DNA from: Leeia oryzae DSM 17879 | GTDB taxonomy: Bacteria > Pseudomonadota > Gammaproteobacteria > Burkholderiales > Leeiaceae | DNA length: 64,000 nucleotides | NCBI RefSeq assembly: GCF_000376945.1 | Contig: NZ_AQXU01000025.1 | Location: forward strand, 310,001 to 374,000 | Direction of reading: 5' to 3' | Shown here: positions 1 through 9,374 of the stretch, in pieces | Layout of the letters: every line of letters begins with the position of its first letter | Numbering within the stretch: position 1 is the first letter of the stretch | Notes under the pieces: model-generated | What the model saw: only the letters and a program-made list of their open reading frames with translations | Databases searched by the model: none | Told to the model about the DNA's origin: nothing | Position numbers and translations under genes: made by a program

Positions 1-500
1 GTCACGCCTTTTGGCAGATGACGATCTAGCCATTCCAGACACAAGCGGGTGGTCGGGTGACTGCCGGTCCCAAATGCCAGGCCCGGGTCCAGCCACAGAT
101 TGACGGTTCCCTCGCCCGGGGCATCATGCCAGGTCGGGGTAATCCAGAGACGGTCAGAAATCCGGATCGGGTCAAACTGGCTCTGGGTCAGACGTACCCA
201 GTCCTGCTCGGCCACCACTTCGGCGGTGTAGGGAGGCAACTCTGCCCAGCCAAGGCCTTCTTGCAGCGCAGCCAGCCATTCCGTCGGCTCGCTGTCTTCC
301 GGCAACAGGGCCACCACCCGGCTGTCATGCCACAGTGTATCTACGGCCTCGCCGGGCTCGTTGAACAGCGGCTGTTCCTGATCCGTGCCTGCGTGCGCAT
401 CTTCGATGCTGACCGACAGGGCACCCAGTTCAAACAAGGCATCCGACAATGTTTCTGCCTCACGACTGGAAGACAGGATAGCTAATGAAACCCAACTCAT
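1..500 (-). CDS. prmA: Ribosomal protein L11 methyltransferase (N-terminal part, cut by window edge)
   Basis: SAM-dependent methylation of ribosomal protein L11. The visible 166 residues start MSWVSLAILS and reach the SAM-binding segment DPGLAFGTGSHPTT, which is characteristic of PrmA. The N-terminal L11-recognition domain is therefore complete, and the Rossmann-type methyltransferase domain continues past base 1. The ATG at 498-500 is the only sensible start. metC lies upstream on the same strand, 112 bases away, so cotranscription is possible but not shown. The family assignment is firm; the C-terminal half cannot be judged. Confidence 0.93.
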   Translation of the reverse strand, partial: MSWVSLAILSSSREAETLSDALFELGALSVSIEDAHAGTDQEQPLFNEPGEAVDTLWHDSRVVALLPEDSEPTEWLAALQEGLGWAELPPYTAEVVAEQDWVRLTQSQFDPIRISDRLWITPTWHDAPGEGTVNLWLDPGLAFGTGSHPTTRLCLEWLDRHLPKGV

Positions 501-612
501 GGCAAATTCCAATTCATAACAGGCACCATAATGCCATGCACAATTCAATAAGTAAAAACGCCGTACAGCTTAGTAATACGCCATTCGGATGATTGCGGGC
601 CTTCGATGGCGC

Positions 613-1800
613 TCAGTCGTGCTGACGCAAGGCCTGAAAACCGACTTCCAGATCCGCCATCAGATCATCTACCGACTCCAGCCCGACATGAATCCGGGCC
701 ATGGCCGACGACCAGTCTGCCGCGGTCACAGTGCGGGTCCGGGCGGGCCGTGAAGCCAGAATCAGGCTTTCATAACCACCCCAGCTATAGCCGATACCAA
801 ACAGGCGTACCGAGTCCACCAGGGCTTCTACTGCCTCATGGCTCACGCCCGGCTTGAACACGACGCCCATCAGGCTGGCGGCAAACTGCGGGTTAAAGTC
901 CCGCTTCCAGAGATCGTGCCCGGGACTGCCAGGCAGTGGCGGATACAAGACCTCAGCCACTTCTGGCTGGTTCTTGAGCCAGCGCGCAACGACCAGCCCC
1001 GCTTGCGCATGTGCCGCCATACGGGTAGTCAAGGTTCTGAGCCCGCGCAAAGCGAGAGACGCTTCGTCTGCACTGACCGCAATCCCCAGCAAGGTGTGTA
1101 CGCGCCGGATCTGTTTGAATGTTTCACCAGACCCCAGAATGGCACCCAGCATCACGTCTGAATGCCCGCCAATATATTTGGTGGCTGCGTGCAGGCTGAC
1201 ATCAACACCCAGCTCGGTCGCATGCCAGCCAATCGGCGTAGCCCAGGTACTGTCGGACACCACCAGCACGCCACGTTCGTGTGCAACCTCTGCAATGGCA
1301 GGAATATCCTGCACCTCGAAGGTATGCGAACCTGGCGACTCGACAAAGATCACCTTGGTTGTCGGCAAGATCAGCGACTCAATGTCGGCGCCCATGGTCG
1401 GCCGGTAATATGTGGTCACAATCCCCAGCGGCTTTAGCAGGTTTTCGCAGCAGTTCCGGGTGGGGTCATAGACACTGTCTGGCATCAGCAGATGGTCACC
1501 GGGCTGTAGCAACCCCAGCAACGTGGTCGTCACGGCAGAAAGGCCGGATGGCGTCAGCAGACAGCTTTCCATGCCTTCGAGTTCACACAGGACTTGTTCC
1601 AGCGCCGCATGGGTTTCGGTGCCATAACGGCCATACGACTTGCGCGACCCGGCCGCTGCATGCAGTGCGCGGGTATCCGGAAACAATTGCGTTGATGCCC
1701 GTATCACGCCCGGATTGACCGGTCCCTGAACGGTTTTATCTGCACGTCCCGCGTGAGTTACCGTGGTGGCGGGTTGGTACTTGCGTGTCGAATCTGACAT
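613..1800 (-). CDS. metC: Cystathionine beta-lyase (Cys/Met metabolism PLP enzyme)
   Basis: Cytoplasmic PLP enzyme that cleaves cystathionine to homocysteine in methionine synthesis. The 395-residue length is normal for the family. The PLP lysine is K208 in ATKYIGGHSD. D183 in the SDST segment would pair with the pyridine nitrogen, and YGRYGT near residue 56 supplies phosphate contacts from the neighbouring subunit. The motif set fits cystathionine beta-lyase better than gamma-synthase, but lyases of this fold (MetC, MetB, MegL) are hard to separate by eye. It is followed by prmA on the same strand. Confidence 0.88.
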   Translation of the reverse strand: MSDSTRKYQPATTVTHAGRADKTVQGPVNPGVIRASTQLFPDTRALHAAAGSRKSYGRYGTETHAALEQVLCELEGMESCLLTPSGLSAVTTTLLGLLQPGDHLLMPDSVYDPTRNCCENLLKPLGIVTTYYRPTMGADIESLILPTTKVIFVESPGSHTFEVQDIPAIAEVAHERGVLVVSDSTWATPIGWHATELGVDVSLHAATKYIGGHSDVMLGAILGSGETFKQIRRVHTLLGIAVSADEASLALRGLRTLTTRMAAHAQAGLVVARWLKNQPEVAEVLYPPLPGSPGHDLWKRDFNPQFAASLMGVVFKPGVSHEAVEALVDSVRLFGIGYSWGGYESLILASRPARTRTVTAADWSSAMARIHVGLESVDDLMADLEVGFQALRQHD

Positions 1801-1829
1801 GTCTGCTACTTTCTATGTTGATGCCCCCG

Positions 1830-2696
1830 TCAGGAAGCCCAGCTCACCATGCCCCAGTACCACGTGGCCAGAATCACACCGCCAAACAGCATACGGTACC
1901 AGGCAAACACGCCAAAATCGTGCCGGGCCACAAACCGCAACAAGCCACGAACCGCCGCAAATGCGCTGATAAAGGCCACCAGCGAGCCAACGGCAAACAC
2001 CATCCAGTCGGCGTGAGTCAGGATGACGGCGGCTTCGCCCGCTTTCGGATGAATCACGCCCCAGGTTTCCTTGAGGGTGGCCGCAAACATCACCGGAATC
2101 GCCAGAAAGAACGAAAACTCGGTCGCCGCCCTGCGGGACAGGCCAAACAGCAAACCACCAATGATGGTCGCACCACTGCGGCTGGTACCGGGAATCAGCG
2201 CCAGCGCCTGGGCCATACCCACTTTCAGGGCGTCCAGCGGTGACATGTCATCCACCTCATGTACGCGGATACGGTGTTCGCGCTTCTCTGCCCACAAAAT
2301 CACCACCCCGCCGACCACCAGCGCCACCGCGACCGATACCGGGTTAAACAGGTGTTCCTTGATCTTCTTGATAAACAGCACGCCCAGAATCGCTGCCGGC
2401 AGAAAAGCGATGATCAGGTTCAGCACAAAGCGTCTGGCGCGCGGTTGGCTGGGCAACTTGCTCACAACATCAACGATCTTGTGGCGGTACTCCCAGCAGA
2501 CGGCCAGAATGGCAGCCAGCTGGATCACGATCTCAAATACATCGGCCTTGTCTTTGGTCCAGAAATTCAGCAGGTCACCGGCAATGATCAGGTGCCCGGT
2601 ACTCGACACCGGCAAAAACTCGGTCAGACCTTCCACCAGGCCCATGACGGCAGCCTTCAGCAGCAAAATGGTATCCAAGGGATTCATTCCATTCAT
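1830..2696 (-). CDS. uppP: Undecaprenyl-diphosphatase
   Basis: Integral membrane phosphatase (BacA/UppP) that converts undecaprenyl diphosphate to the monophosphate carrier used for peptidoglycan and other surface polymers; its loss causes bacitracin sensitivity in other species. The two signature motifs are present: [14 protein letters not shown] at residues 22-35 and PGTSRSG at 169-175. Several hydrophobic segments fit the usual polytopic fold, and 288 residues is slightly longer than the common 265-275. An alternative ATG at 2687 would shorten it by three residues. metC follows 29 bases downstream on the same strand. Confidence 0.95.
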   Translation of the reverse strand: MNGMNPLDTILLLKAAVMGLVEGLTEFLPVSSTGHLIIAGDLLNFWTKDKADVFEIVIQLAAILAVCWEYRHKIVDVVSKLPSQPRARRFVLNLIIAFLPAAILGVLFIKKIKEHLFNPVSVAVALVVGGVVILWAEKREHRIRVHEVDDMSPLDALKVGMAQALALIPGTSRSGATIIGGLLFGLSRRAATEFSFFLAIPVMFAATLKETWGVIHPKAGEAAVILTHADWMVFAVGSLVAFISAFAAVRGLLRFVARHDFGVFAWYRMLFGGVILATWYWGMVSWAS

Positions 2697-2717
2697 TGTA
2701 GATAGAAAAACTCAAAT

Positions 2718-2750
2718 CAAAAGAAGCATCTCGTCGAGATGCTTCTTTTG
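2718..2750 (-). terminator. Intrinsic terminator after pyrB
   Basis: A perfect 16-bp inverted repeat (2718-2733 and 2735-2750) around a single central base. The arms begin with an A/T run, so on the minus strand the stem ends in TTTT. It lies just past the pyrB stop codon and before uppP. Because the A and T runs are symmetrical it could also stop plus-strand transcription. Confidence 0.85.
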
Positions 2751-2765
2751 TCGGACTTGCGTAAT

Positions 2766-3782
2766 TTAGCGGTACGTGCGGCGGTTCTTCCAGACCGGAT
2801 CGCGCAGCGAACCCGGAATCTCATCGACTACCCCCATCACCAGCGCAAACAGGGCCATCCGTACCGGAATGCCGTTATCTGTCTGGCGGAAAATGGCCAG
2901 TTGCGGGTGATCATTCAAGTCGTTGTTAAGTTCGCAGTTGTCTGTACGGTTATCGCGCGGCAGCGGGTGCATCAACACGGTATCCGGACGACAGACGCGG
3001 CCAAATACATCGCGGTTGATGGTGTAGCTGCCACGGAAGCGTTCGGCGTCTTCCGGGTTCGGGAAGCGTTCTTCCTGAATGCGGGTGGTATACACCGCAT
3101 CCACATTGGCCAGTCCCTCTTCCAGATTGGCGGTCTGATTGACCTGGTGCCCACGGGACTTCAGGTAGTCAATCAGGGGTTGCGGCATTTGCAGTTCGTC
3201 CGGCGCCACCAGATTGAAGGTGATACCGTTAAAGAGGGCCAGCAGCTTGGCCAGTGAACGCACCGCACGGCCATATTTCAGATCACCTACCAACGCAATG
3301 CGAATGCCGTCAAACTGGTCGGCGCTACGCCCCAGTTCTTTTTTCAGGGTGTACAGGTCCAGCAACGCTTGGGTCGGGTGTTCGCCAGGACCGTCGCCAC
3401 CGTTAATCACCGGTACGCAGCTGGCCTCAGAAAACTCCTTGACGGCGCCCAGCCTCGGATGACGCACCACCATGACATCGGCGTAGCCGGAAATCACGCG
3501 GCTGGTATCGAAAATGGACTCGCCTTTAGCAAAGCTGGAGAACTCGAAGCCGGTGGTATCCAGTACCCGGCCACCCAGGCGCGAGAACGCCGCACCAAAA
3601 CTGATACGGGTACGGGTAGATGGCTCGAAGAACAGATTGGCCAGCACGGCACCGTTCAGCACCTGTGTCACTTTACTGCCTTGGGCCACAGGCTCCAGCA
3701 GCTCTGCCGTTCTGAAAACGGTCGCGATATCTTCACGTGACAATTGTTCGGCAGAGATCAAGTGGCTACCGAGAAATTCCAT
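2766..3782 (-). CDS. pyrB: Aspartate carbamoyltransferase, catalytic chain
   Basis: Catalyses carbamoyl phosphate plus L-aspartate to N-carbamoyl-L-aspartate, the first committed step of pyrimidine synthesis. The carbamoyl-phosphate loop STRTR is at residues 55-59 (within FFEPSTRTRISF), and the aspartate-domain motif HPLPRDN is present near residue 275. At 338 residues it is longer than the roughly 310-residue E. coli chain. The STRTRISFG variant, instead of the common SFE, belongs to a longer subgroup. It is six bases downstream of ruvX and ends at a strong terminator. No pyrR or pyrC is adjacent, as often seen in related genomes. Confidence 0.93.
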   Translation of the reverse strand: MEFLGSHLISAEQLSREDIATVFRTAELLEPVAQGSKVTQVLNGAVLANLFFEPSTRTRISFGAAFSRLGGRVLDTTGFEFSSFAKGESIFDTSRVISGYADVMVVRHPRLGAVKEFSEASCVPVINGGDGPGEHPTQALLDLYTLKKELGRSADQFDGIRIALVGDLKYGRAVRSLAKLLALFNGITFNLVAPDELQMPQPLIDYLKSRGHQVNQTANLEEGLANVDAVYTTRIQEERFPNPEDAERFRGSYTINRDVFGRVCRPDTVLMHPLPRDNRTDNCELNNDLNDHPQLAIFRQTDNGIPVRMALFALVMGVVDEIPGSLRDPVWKNRRTYR

Positions 3783-3788
3783 GACTGA

Positions 3789-4295
3789 CTACTCCTTGCT
3801 TTCCGGGATCCGGCTGATCTCGGGCGGATAATGATCAAAAAAATCTTGCAGAATCTGTTGTGCGGCCAGCTGGTCCAGCTTGCCTTTGTGCTGCTTTGAC
3901 TTCACCTGCTGCTCATGCAGCAAGCGGGTCGCGATACTGGAGGTATATTGCTCGTCTACCCAGCTGACGGGCAGGTTGAAACGGCCAAACAGGCGGCGGC
4001 CAAATTTTTCTGCCAGCGCCGCGACCGGGTGTGGATTGCCATCCGGGTAAGCCGGGCGTCCCACCACCAGCCACACCGGCTGCCACTCCTGGATGAGGGA
4101 TTCGATCACCTCAAACCGCCGGTCGGTAGCGGCGTCTGCAATCACCTGCAAGGGCGTTGCCAACCCCATGGTGATATCGCCGGTGGCAACACCAAGGCGG
4201 GCCTCGCCAAAGTCAAACCCCAGCACCGTGCCCGAGGCAGGTATCGGCCAGTCACTTCTCGGGAGCAGCGGGGCAGGAAACGGCGTTTGCGACAT
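3789..4295 (-). CDS. ruvX: YqgF/RuvX-family nuclease (putative pre-16S rRNA nuclease / Holliday junction resolvase)
   Basis: RNase H-fold protein, known as YqgF or RuvX and linked in E. coli to maturation of the 16S rRNA 5' end. The first metal-binding strand reads FDFGEARLGVA (residues 27-37), and the second conserved acidic site is WVDEQYTS with D114 and E115. The 168-residue length is slightly above the usual 138-150 because of an N-terminal extension. It lies between yqgE (two-base gap) and pyrB, the classical yqgE-yqgF neighbourhood. A run of seven A residues occurs on the plus strand near 3836-3843. Confidence 0.93.
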   Translation of the reverse strand: MSQTPFPAPLLPRSDWPIPASGTVLGFDFGEARLGVATGDITMGLATPLQVIADAATDRRFEVIESLIQEWQPVWLVVGRPAYPDGNPHPVAALAEKFGRRLFGRFNLPVSWVDEQYTSSIATRLLHEQQVKSKQHKGKLDQLAAQQILQDFFDHYPPEISRIPESKE

Positions 4296-4297
4296 GC

Positions 4298-4858
4298 TCA
4301 GGCGTGCCCGGCCTGATCAGACAGGTTGAGCAGGTCAATACCCAGTGAGGCCATCGCCGCTTCAAAACGTTCATCGGCAGGCACTTCGAAAATCACGTCC
4401 TGCCGGGCAGGCACGGTCAGCCAGGCATTCTGGGCAATTTCGTCTTCCAGCTGGCCAGCATCCCAACCGGCGTAGCCAAGCGTCAGCATGAACTGTTCCG
4501 GCCCCTGCTTCTGGCTAATGGCATGCAGAATGTCTTTGGATGTTGTCAGCGCCATGTCCCCGTTCATCGCCATGGTAGACAGCCAGCTGCCCACCGGGCG
4601 GTGCAGGACAAACCCGCGGTCCATCTGCACCGGGCCGCCAAAATACACCGGGGTTTTCCCCAGCGCGTCATCTTCCAGCGGCACATCCACCTGCTCGAAC
4701 AACTCTTTTAACGTAAGATCTGTCGGGCGGTTTACAATAATGCCCAGCGCACCACGCTCGTTATGCTCGCAAATGTAGGCAATACTGCGTACAAAATGCG
4801 GATCTTGCATATTGGGCATGGCAATTAAGAAGTGATGGGTAAGATTGACGTTTTCCAT
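4298..4858 (-). CDS. YqgE/AlgH family protein
   Basis: Member of UPF0301 (YqgE/AlgH), a conserved small cytoplasmic protein of uncertain biochemical function, often encoded just before yqgF. The family N-terminus [17 protein letters not shown] and the segments [14 protein letters not shown] and [15 protein letters not shown] are all recognisable. The length of 186 residues is typical. The ATG at 4856-4858 has no convincing Shine-Dalgarno sequence, and a promoter -10 hexamer ends only seven bases upstream, so the transcript may be leaderless. Confidence 0.95.
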   Translation of the reverse strand: MENVNLTHHFLIAMPNMQDPHFVRSIAYICEHNERGALGIIVNRPTDLTLKELFEQVDVPLEDDALGKTPVYFGGPVQMDRGFVLHRPVGSWLSTMAMNGDMALTTSKDILHAISQKQGPEQFMLTLGYAGWDAGQLEDEIAQNAWLTVPARQDVIFEVPADERFEAAMASLGIDLLNLSDQAGHA

Positions 4859-4865
4859 GGCACAA

Positions 4866-4874
4866 ATTATCTCA
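4866..4874 (-). promoter_or_regulatory. Candidate extended -10 promoter for yqgE-ruvX-pyrB
   Basis: On the minus strand the sequence TGAGATAAT matches the extended -10 pattern TGn plus a near-consensus hexamer. No good -35 is seen at the normal distance. The predicted transcription start falls on or within a base or two of the yqgE ATG at 4858. Confidence 0.4.
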
Positions 4875-4985
4875 CAGCTTGACGCGGATGTGCGCTTGCA
4901 AGACTTCGATTCACCCGGCTAATGTGCAAAAAATCAGCTAAAACACCTTATCAACTGATCAATTCTTCCGCAAAGTCTTTGTCTC

Positions 4986-6410
4986 ATGCCTGATCACTCT
5001 GCCATCCTCGTCTGGTTTCGCCGCGACCTGCGCCTCCATGACCATGCTGCGCTATACCATGCCTTGCGCACGGGCCCAAAGGTCTATTGTGCGTTTGTCT
5101 TTGATACCACCATCCTGTCGAGCCTACCCAGACAGGACAAGCGCGTCAGTTTCATCTGGGAAAGCTGCCGCCAGCTGGATGCCGAATTGCGCCAGGCGGG
5201 CAGCCAATTGCTGTTTTTGCACGGCGACCCCGTCCGGGAAATCCCGGCGCTGGCCCGGCAGCTGAATGTCAGCCATGTTATGTGCAACCGGGACTACGAA
5301 CCTGATGCTATCCGGCGTGACGAACAGGTAGCACATGCCTTGCAAGCGGCAGGTGTTCGCTTCGACAGTTATAAGGATCAGGTGATTTTCGAGCAGGACG
5401 AGGTCCTGACCCAAAGCGGCACGCCTTATAGCGTCTTTACCCCTTACAAAAATGCCTGGCTCAAGCGCCTGACGCCATTTTTCCTGCAAAGCTATCCATG
5501 TCGCCCGGCCCCCGGCCAACTGGCAGCTACCGGTAACTACCAGCAACCCTCGTTGACGGAACTCGGCTTTGAGGTCATCGACCTGGCCGCCGGCCATATT
5601 TTCCCGGGTAGCCAAGGGGCAGAAAAAACCTGGCTGGACTTCACCCAGCGCTTGCCGGTCTATCACCAGACACGCGATTTTCCGGCGATCAAGGGTCCGT
5701 CCTATCTGTCGGTACATTTGCGTTTTGGCACCATCTCGATACGCCAGCTGGTGGCGTTTGCGGTTCAGGAGGGTAGCGCTGGCGCTCAAACCTGGCTAAG
5801 CGAACTCATCTGGCGGGACTTTTATCACCAGATTCTCTGGCACTTCCCCCACGCTGCCACCACGGCATTCAAGGCGGACTATCAATCGCTGGTGTTTCCG
5901 AACAATCCCCACTGGCTGGCGGCCTGGAAAGCCGGCCAGACCGGTTACCCGATTGTCGATGCGGCCATGCGGCAGTTGAACCAAAGCGGCTATATGCACA
6001 ATCGCCTACGCATGATTGCGGCTTCATTTCTGGTCAAGGATTTGTTGATTGACTGGCGGCTGGGTGAAGCCTATTTTGCAGAGAAACTGCTGGATTTTGA
6101 CCTGGCAGCCAATAATGGCGGCTGGCAGTGGTCGGCCAGTACCGGCTGCGATGCGCAACCTTACTTCCGCATCTTCAACCCCATTAGTCAGAGCGAGAAA
6201 TTTGACGCCGCCGGCAAGTTCATTCGTCGCTATGTGCCGGAACTGGCCAATCTGTCAGACAAGGCTATTCACGCACCCTGGCAGGCCAGCCCGATCGAAC
6301 TGGCAGCAGCTGGCGTTACGCTGGGCAAAGACTATCCGGCACCCATCGTGGACCATGGCGTACAACGCGTGCAGGCACTCGACCTGTTTAAGGCGGCCAA
6401 AGGCGGCTAA
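4986..6410 (+). CDS. phrB: Deoxyribodipyrimidine photo-lyase (class I)
   Basis: Light-dependent repair of cyclobutane pyrimidine dimers. The N-terminal photolyase domain opens with ILVWFRRDLRLHDH, where the antenna chromophore binds. The C-terminal FAD domain carries SELIWRDFYHQ, YPIVDAAMRQL and NNGGWQWSASTGCDAQPYFR, the standard FAD and lesion-pocket segments. The 474-residue length is normal for class I bacterial enzymes. It reads divergently from yqgE, with 127 bases between them, and ends 17 bases before the convergent TonB-like gene. No SOS-box-like operator is obvious upstream. Confidence 0.95.
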   Translation: MPDHSAILVWFRRDLRLHDHAALYHALRTGPKVYCAFVFDTTILSSLPRQDKRVSFIWESCRQLDAELRQAGSQLLFLHGDPVREIPALARQLNVSHVMCNRDYEPDAIRRDEQVAHALQAAGVRFDSYKDQVIFEQDEVLTQSGTPYSVFTPYKNAWLKRLTPFFLQSYPCRPAPGQLAATGNYQQPSLTELGFEVIDLAAGHIFPGSQGAEKTWLDFTQRLPVYHQTRDFPAIKGPSYLSVHLRFGTISIRQLVAFAVQEGSAGAQTWLSELIWRDFYHQILWHFPHAATTAFKADYQSLVFPNNPHWLAAWKAGQTGYPIVDAAMRQLNQSGYMHNRLRMIAASFLVKDLLIDWRLGEAYFAEKLLDFDLAANNGGWQWSASTGCDAQPYFRIFNPISQSEKFDAAGKFIRRYVPELANLSDKAIHAPWQASPIELAAAGVTLGKDYPAPIVDHGVQRVQALDLFKAAKGG

Positions 6411-6427
6411 GTACGGCGGGACCGAAC

Positions 6428-7357
6428 CTATTCGTCACCCAGCTTGCTGGACAATTTGCCCGAGTTCATGAAGGTAAATGTAGAGATGATCGACAAACGG
6501 TTGTCATCCCCCAGCAAAGCACGGCTAGGTATCTTGAATGGAGCAGACTGTTTGACAATATGCACAGCCGCCGCATCCAGCCGCTTGTTGCCGGAGCTCT
6601 TGATGATTTCGATGCTGTCCATAGAGCCATCCGGCCGAATGGTCACCACCAGTTTGAGCACCCCGTACAGCCCGACCGGGTAGTTCAGCTCACCGACGTG
6701 TTCGATCTTGCTTTTCCAGACGCTGTAATACAGGGCTGACTGGCTTTCCAGCGTGCGCGCCGTCACGTATTTGCGGCGGGGCTTCTTCTGGTAAGCCTCA
6801 TACTCTTTACTGATCTGGGCTTCCAGGCGGGCAATTTCCAGATCCCGCTGCAAGGCATCAGTCCCATCCAGCGTCTGCTCGCCGGGTTGCGGCAAGACTT
6901 TTTCGACCAGTTGCACCTGGGTTTTGGCGGCATTTTGCTGATGCACCTGCTCCAGTAGCTCGGCATTCTCTGCACTGAGCGCCTGTTGCTGCTTGCGCAT
7001 CTGTTCCAGGCTATCCCCGTTCTGATCCTGATCGCGCGCAGGCAGGGGCGATTTGGCCATGCGGTCTTGTTCGGTATTGCCACCCCCGTCCAGGTTGGCC
7101 TGCGCCAGCGCCTGCGGATTCACCGGGGCCCTGGCATGCTTGCTGTTGACCAGCACCACTTCCAGCTTTCTGGGCATGTTATTAAGGGCGTGCAGCAGCG
7201 GGTCGACAAAATGGGTTTTGATGATGCCGGCGTGCAGCATCAGCGAGACACTCACGGCAAACCAGATAGGCCATACCGGCGTCTTGCGTGGCGGCGCAAA
7301 TTGCACCATCAGCGCAGGCGTCAGTACGGGCTTGGCGTGTTCTGATCTGGAAGGCAT
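6428..7357 (-). CDS. TonB-like energy transducer protein
   Basis: Predicted inner-membrane-anchored periplasmic protein with a TonB-type C-terminal domain. The start chosen is the ATG at 7357, preceded by a good TCCGGAG ribosome site; an in-frame GTG at 7408 that overlaps the rnb stop lacks support. After a short cytoplasmic head there is one membrane segment (about residues 26-46), then the TonB2-like LEVVLVNSK, a glutamine- and glutamate-rich probable coiled coil, and a C-terminal domain containing YPVGLYGVLKLVVTIRPDGS. It lacks the long Pro-Lys spacer of classical TonB, and no exbB/exbD lies nearby, so a role in uptake is inferred only. It follows the RNase II gene. Confidence 0.8.
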   Translation of the reverse strand: MPSRSEHAKPVLTPALMVQFAPPRKTPVWPIWFAVSVSLMLHAGIIKTHFVDPLLHALNNMPRKLEVVLVNSKHARAPVNPQALAQANLDGGGNTEQDRMAKSPLPARDQDQNGDSLEQMRKQQQALSAENAELLEQVHQQNAAKTQVQLVEKVLPQPGEQTLDGTDALQRDLEIARLEAQISKEYEAYQKKPRRKYVTARTLESQSALYYSVWKSKIEHVGELNYPVGLYGVLKLVVTIRPDGSMDSIEIIKSSGNKRLDAAAVHIVKQSAPFKIPSRALLGDDNRLSIISTFTFMNSGKLSSKLGDE

Positions 7358-7404
7358 GAATACTCCGGATGATTTGCTGATTCTATGCAAGCCGCAGGCA
7401 CATG

Positions 7405-9339
7405 TCACGCATTCGTCATGCTTTCTGCCGGCACTTCATCCACAACGGGCTCAGTCATCTCGGCGTCTTCCTCCTCTTCCACCACCTGCATGCCCTCTTC
7501 CAGACGCAGGAAGTGCGCCCTGCACTGGCCTTGCCAGAAATCAATGCTCATGATCTTTACATGCACGCGGGCACCCTGCGTCAGGGTTGGCATGGCTTCC
7601 GGCTTGATCACCAGCGGCATGCCATCTACGCGGACCGATGCGCCATCTCGCAGCACCGAGCCACTAATTTCTTCAATGCCTTCCTGCTGCAAATAACGCA
7701 GGCACCAATAATGCTCCATACGATTCTGGAAGCCGAGGTACGCGCTGTAAGCGGCATCAAATTCGCGCATGGCGACAAACAGATCCTGGCCTTTGGGGTA
7801 TGGCGCTTTCTCGCCGGCAATACACGCGATCAATTGCCGCTGATTGATCAGGTCCACCGCGCGCCGCAATGGCGAGCTTGACCATGCGTACTGGGCAACA
7901 CCCAGCCCCTGATGCGGCTCTGCCCGTGTCGTCATCCGTACTTTGCCCGCGCTCTGGGCACGGTAAATGCCGGGGATATCATGATCTGCCAGCAACTTGC
8001 CCCAGTAGCTGTTGGTCAGAATCATCAATTCGGACACCAGCTTGTCGATCGGCGAACCCCGCTTGCGCGGCACAATCGACACATGCTCGCCTTCAATCAC
8101 AAAGCCATAGTCCAGCTGCGGTGCCCGGTTCGGGTCGGCCTTGCCGCGCGCCACTTCCAGTTGATTGGCGAACTGCCACAGATAGGTCAGCTCTGCCTTG
8201 TAGGCATAATCGGCACTATCAACGGCCGCCAGTGTTTCTTCGTTAAAACAGGTCTCCAGCGTGTCATGACGCAGGTTGGCGGCAATGAACACTTGCTCAA
8301 GCACCGTCTCCTGCGGAGTCACTTCGCCATCGGCTGAAACCAGCAAATACAAAGACAGCGCCGGGCATGCCTTGCCTTCCTGCAAGGTAAACGCACTGAC
8401 AAACTCATCCGGCAGCATGGTGATTTTATTGCCCGGCATATACACCGTCGACAAACGGTTCATCACCACCTGATCCAGCTCAGAGCCGACCGGAATCCCC
8501 AAAGCCGGCGCGGCAATATGCACGCCAACCCGGACTTGGCCATCAGCCAGCCACTGTACGGAAAACGCATCGTCAATCTCGGTAGTCGATGCATCATCAA
8601 TCGAAAATGCCTGAACCTGAGCGACAGGCAGTCCATCGCCGGATGACGCCGGCACTTGTACAGGAGCAAAACCTGTGCCGCGCGGGAAGTATTCAAACAG
8701 AAATGCACCCAGATGGTAGTCGTGATGATTCACGACACCGCCAGCATCAATCAGCAATTGCAGTGCCGATTTGCCGGACTCGCCCATGGCCTGTTCCAGT
8801 GCTTTGTATTCAAGACTGTTTTTATCAGGACGGTACAACAGGGTATTGATATGTGGCGGAAAACGCTCTGGCAACTTGCCGTTGACCAGCTCGGCGACCA
8901 TTCTGGCCACTTCTTCGGCTTGCAAACGCTTTTTCTCCTGCCCTGCCAGTGCCGCCTTGAGCGACTCTTCAGGGGCAGCCTTGTAGCGCCCTTTACCTTT
9001 GCGGTAAAAATACATGGGGGATGCGTGCAAACGGATCACCATCGCCGCCGCATCCAGACTCGGGGCCGGGTTTGCACCAAAGTATTCGGCGGCAAAATCC
9101 GCAAAAGCAAACTCTTCTGCCGGTGCCATCTCCCACAGAAAATCGACTTCCAGCTCGGCGGCTTTGGCTTCTGCCGCTTTCATGAAGTCGCCAAGCGGCT
9201 CCTTGAACTTCAGCAGTACATTGCCTGCCTTGATTTTACTGCGCTTGCCGCTGATGCTTTCGACCTGTAGCGATGCCTCGGCCTCCGTCATTACGTGGCC
9301 AACCTTGAAACTACCTTCTTCTTCAAACAGCACATTCAT
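7405..9339 (-). CDS. RNase II/R family exoribonuclease
   Basis: 3'-5' exoribonuclease of the RNB superfamily, acting in RNA turnover. The catalytic acidic cluster appears as SIDDASTTEIDDAF near residue 250, matching the metal-binding aspartates of RNase II. The RNB domain spans roughly residues 245-560 and is followed by a short S1-like tail (GARVHVKIMSIDFWQGQC). At 644 residues it is the size of RNase II (about 640) and shorter than RNase R (about 800). The N-terminal region is divergent, typical of the betaproteobacterial VacB/RNase II branch. The TonB-like gene follows directly downstream. Confidence 0.88.
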   Translation of the reverse strand: MNVLFEEEGSFKVGHVMTEAEASLQVESISGKRSKIKAGNVLLKFKEPLGDFMKAAEAKAAELEVDFLWEMAPAEEFAFADFAAEYFGANPAPSLDAAAMVIRLHASPMYFYRKGKGRYKAAPEESLKAALAGQEKKRLQAEEVARMVAELVNGKLPERFPPHINTLLYRPDKNSLEYKALEQAMGESGKSALQLLIDAGGVVNHHDYHLGAFLFEYFPRGTGFAPVQVPASSGDGLPVAQVQAFSIDDASTTEIDDAFSVQWLADGQVRVGVHIAAPALGIPVGSELDQVVMNRLSTVYMPGNKITMLPDEFVSAFTLQEGKACPALSLYLLVSADGEVTPQETVLEQVFIAANLRHDTLETCFNEETLAAVDSADYAYKAELTYLWQFANQLEVARGKADPNRAPQLDYGFVIEGEHVSIVPRKRGSPIDKLVSELMILTNSYWGKLLADHDIPGIYRAQSAGKVRMTTRAEPHQGLGVAQYAWSSSPLRRAVDLINQRQLIACIAGEKAPYPKGQDLFVAMREFDAAYSAYLGFQNRMEHYWCLRYLQQEGIEEISGSVLRDGASVRVDGMPLVIKPEAMPTLTQGARVHVKIMSIDFWQGQCRAHFLRLEEGMQVVEEEEDAEMTEPVVDEVPAESMTNA

Positions 9340-9374
9340 GGCAATCGCTATAGCTCGAACTTAAAAGAAAGCAA

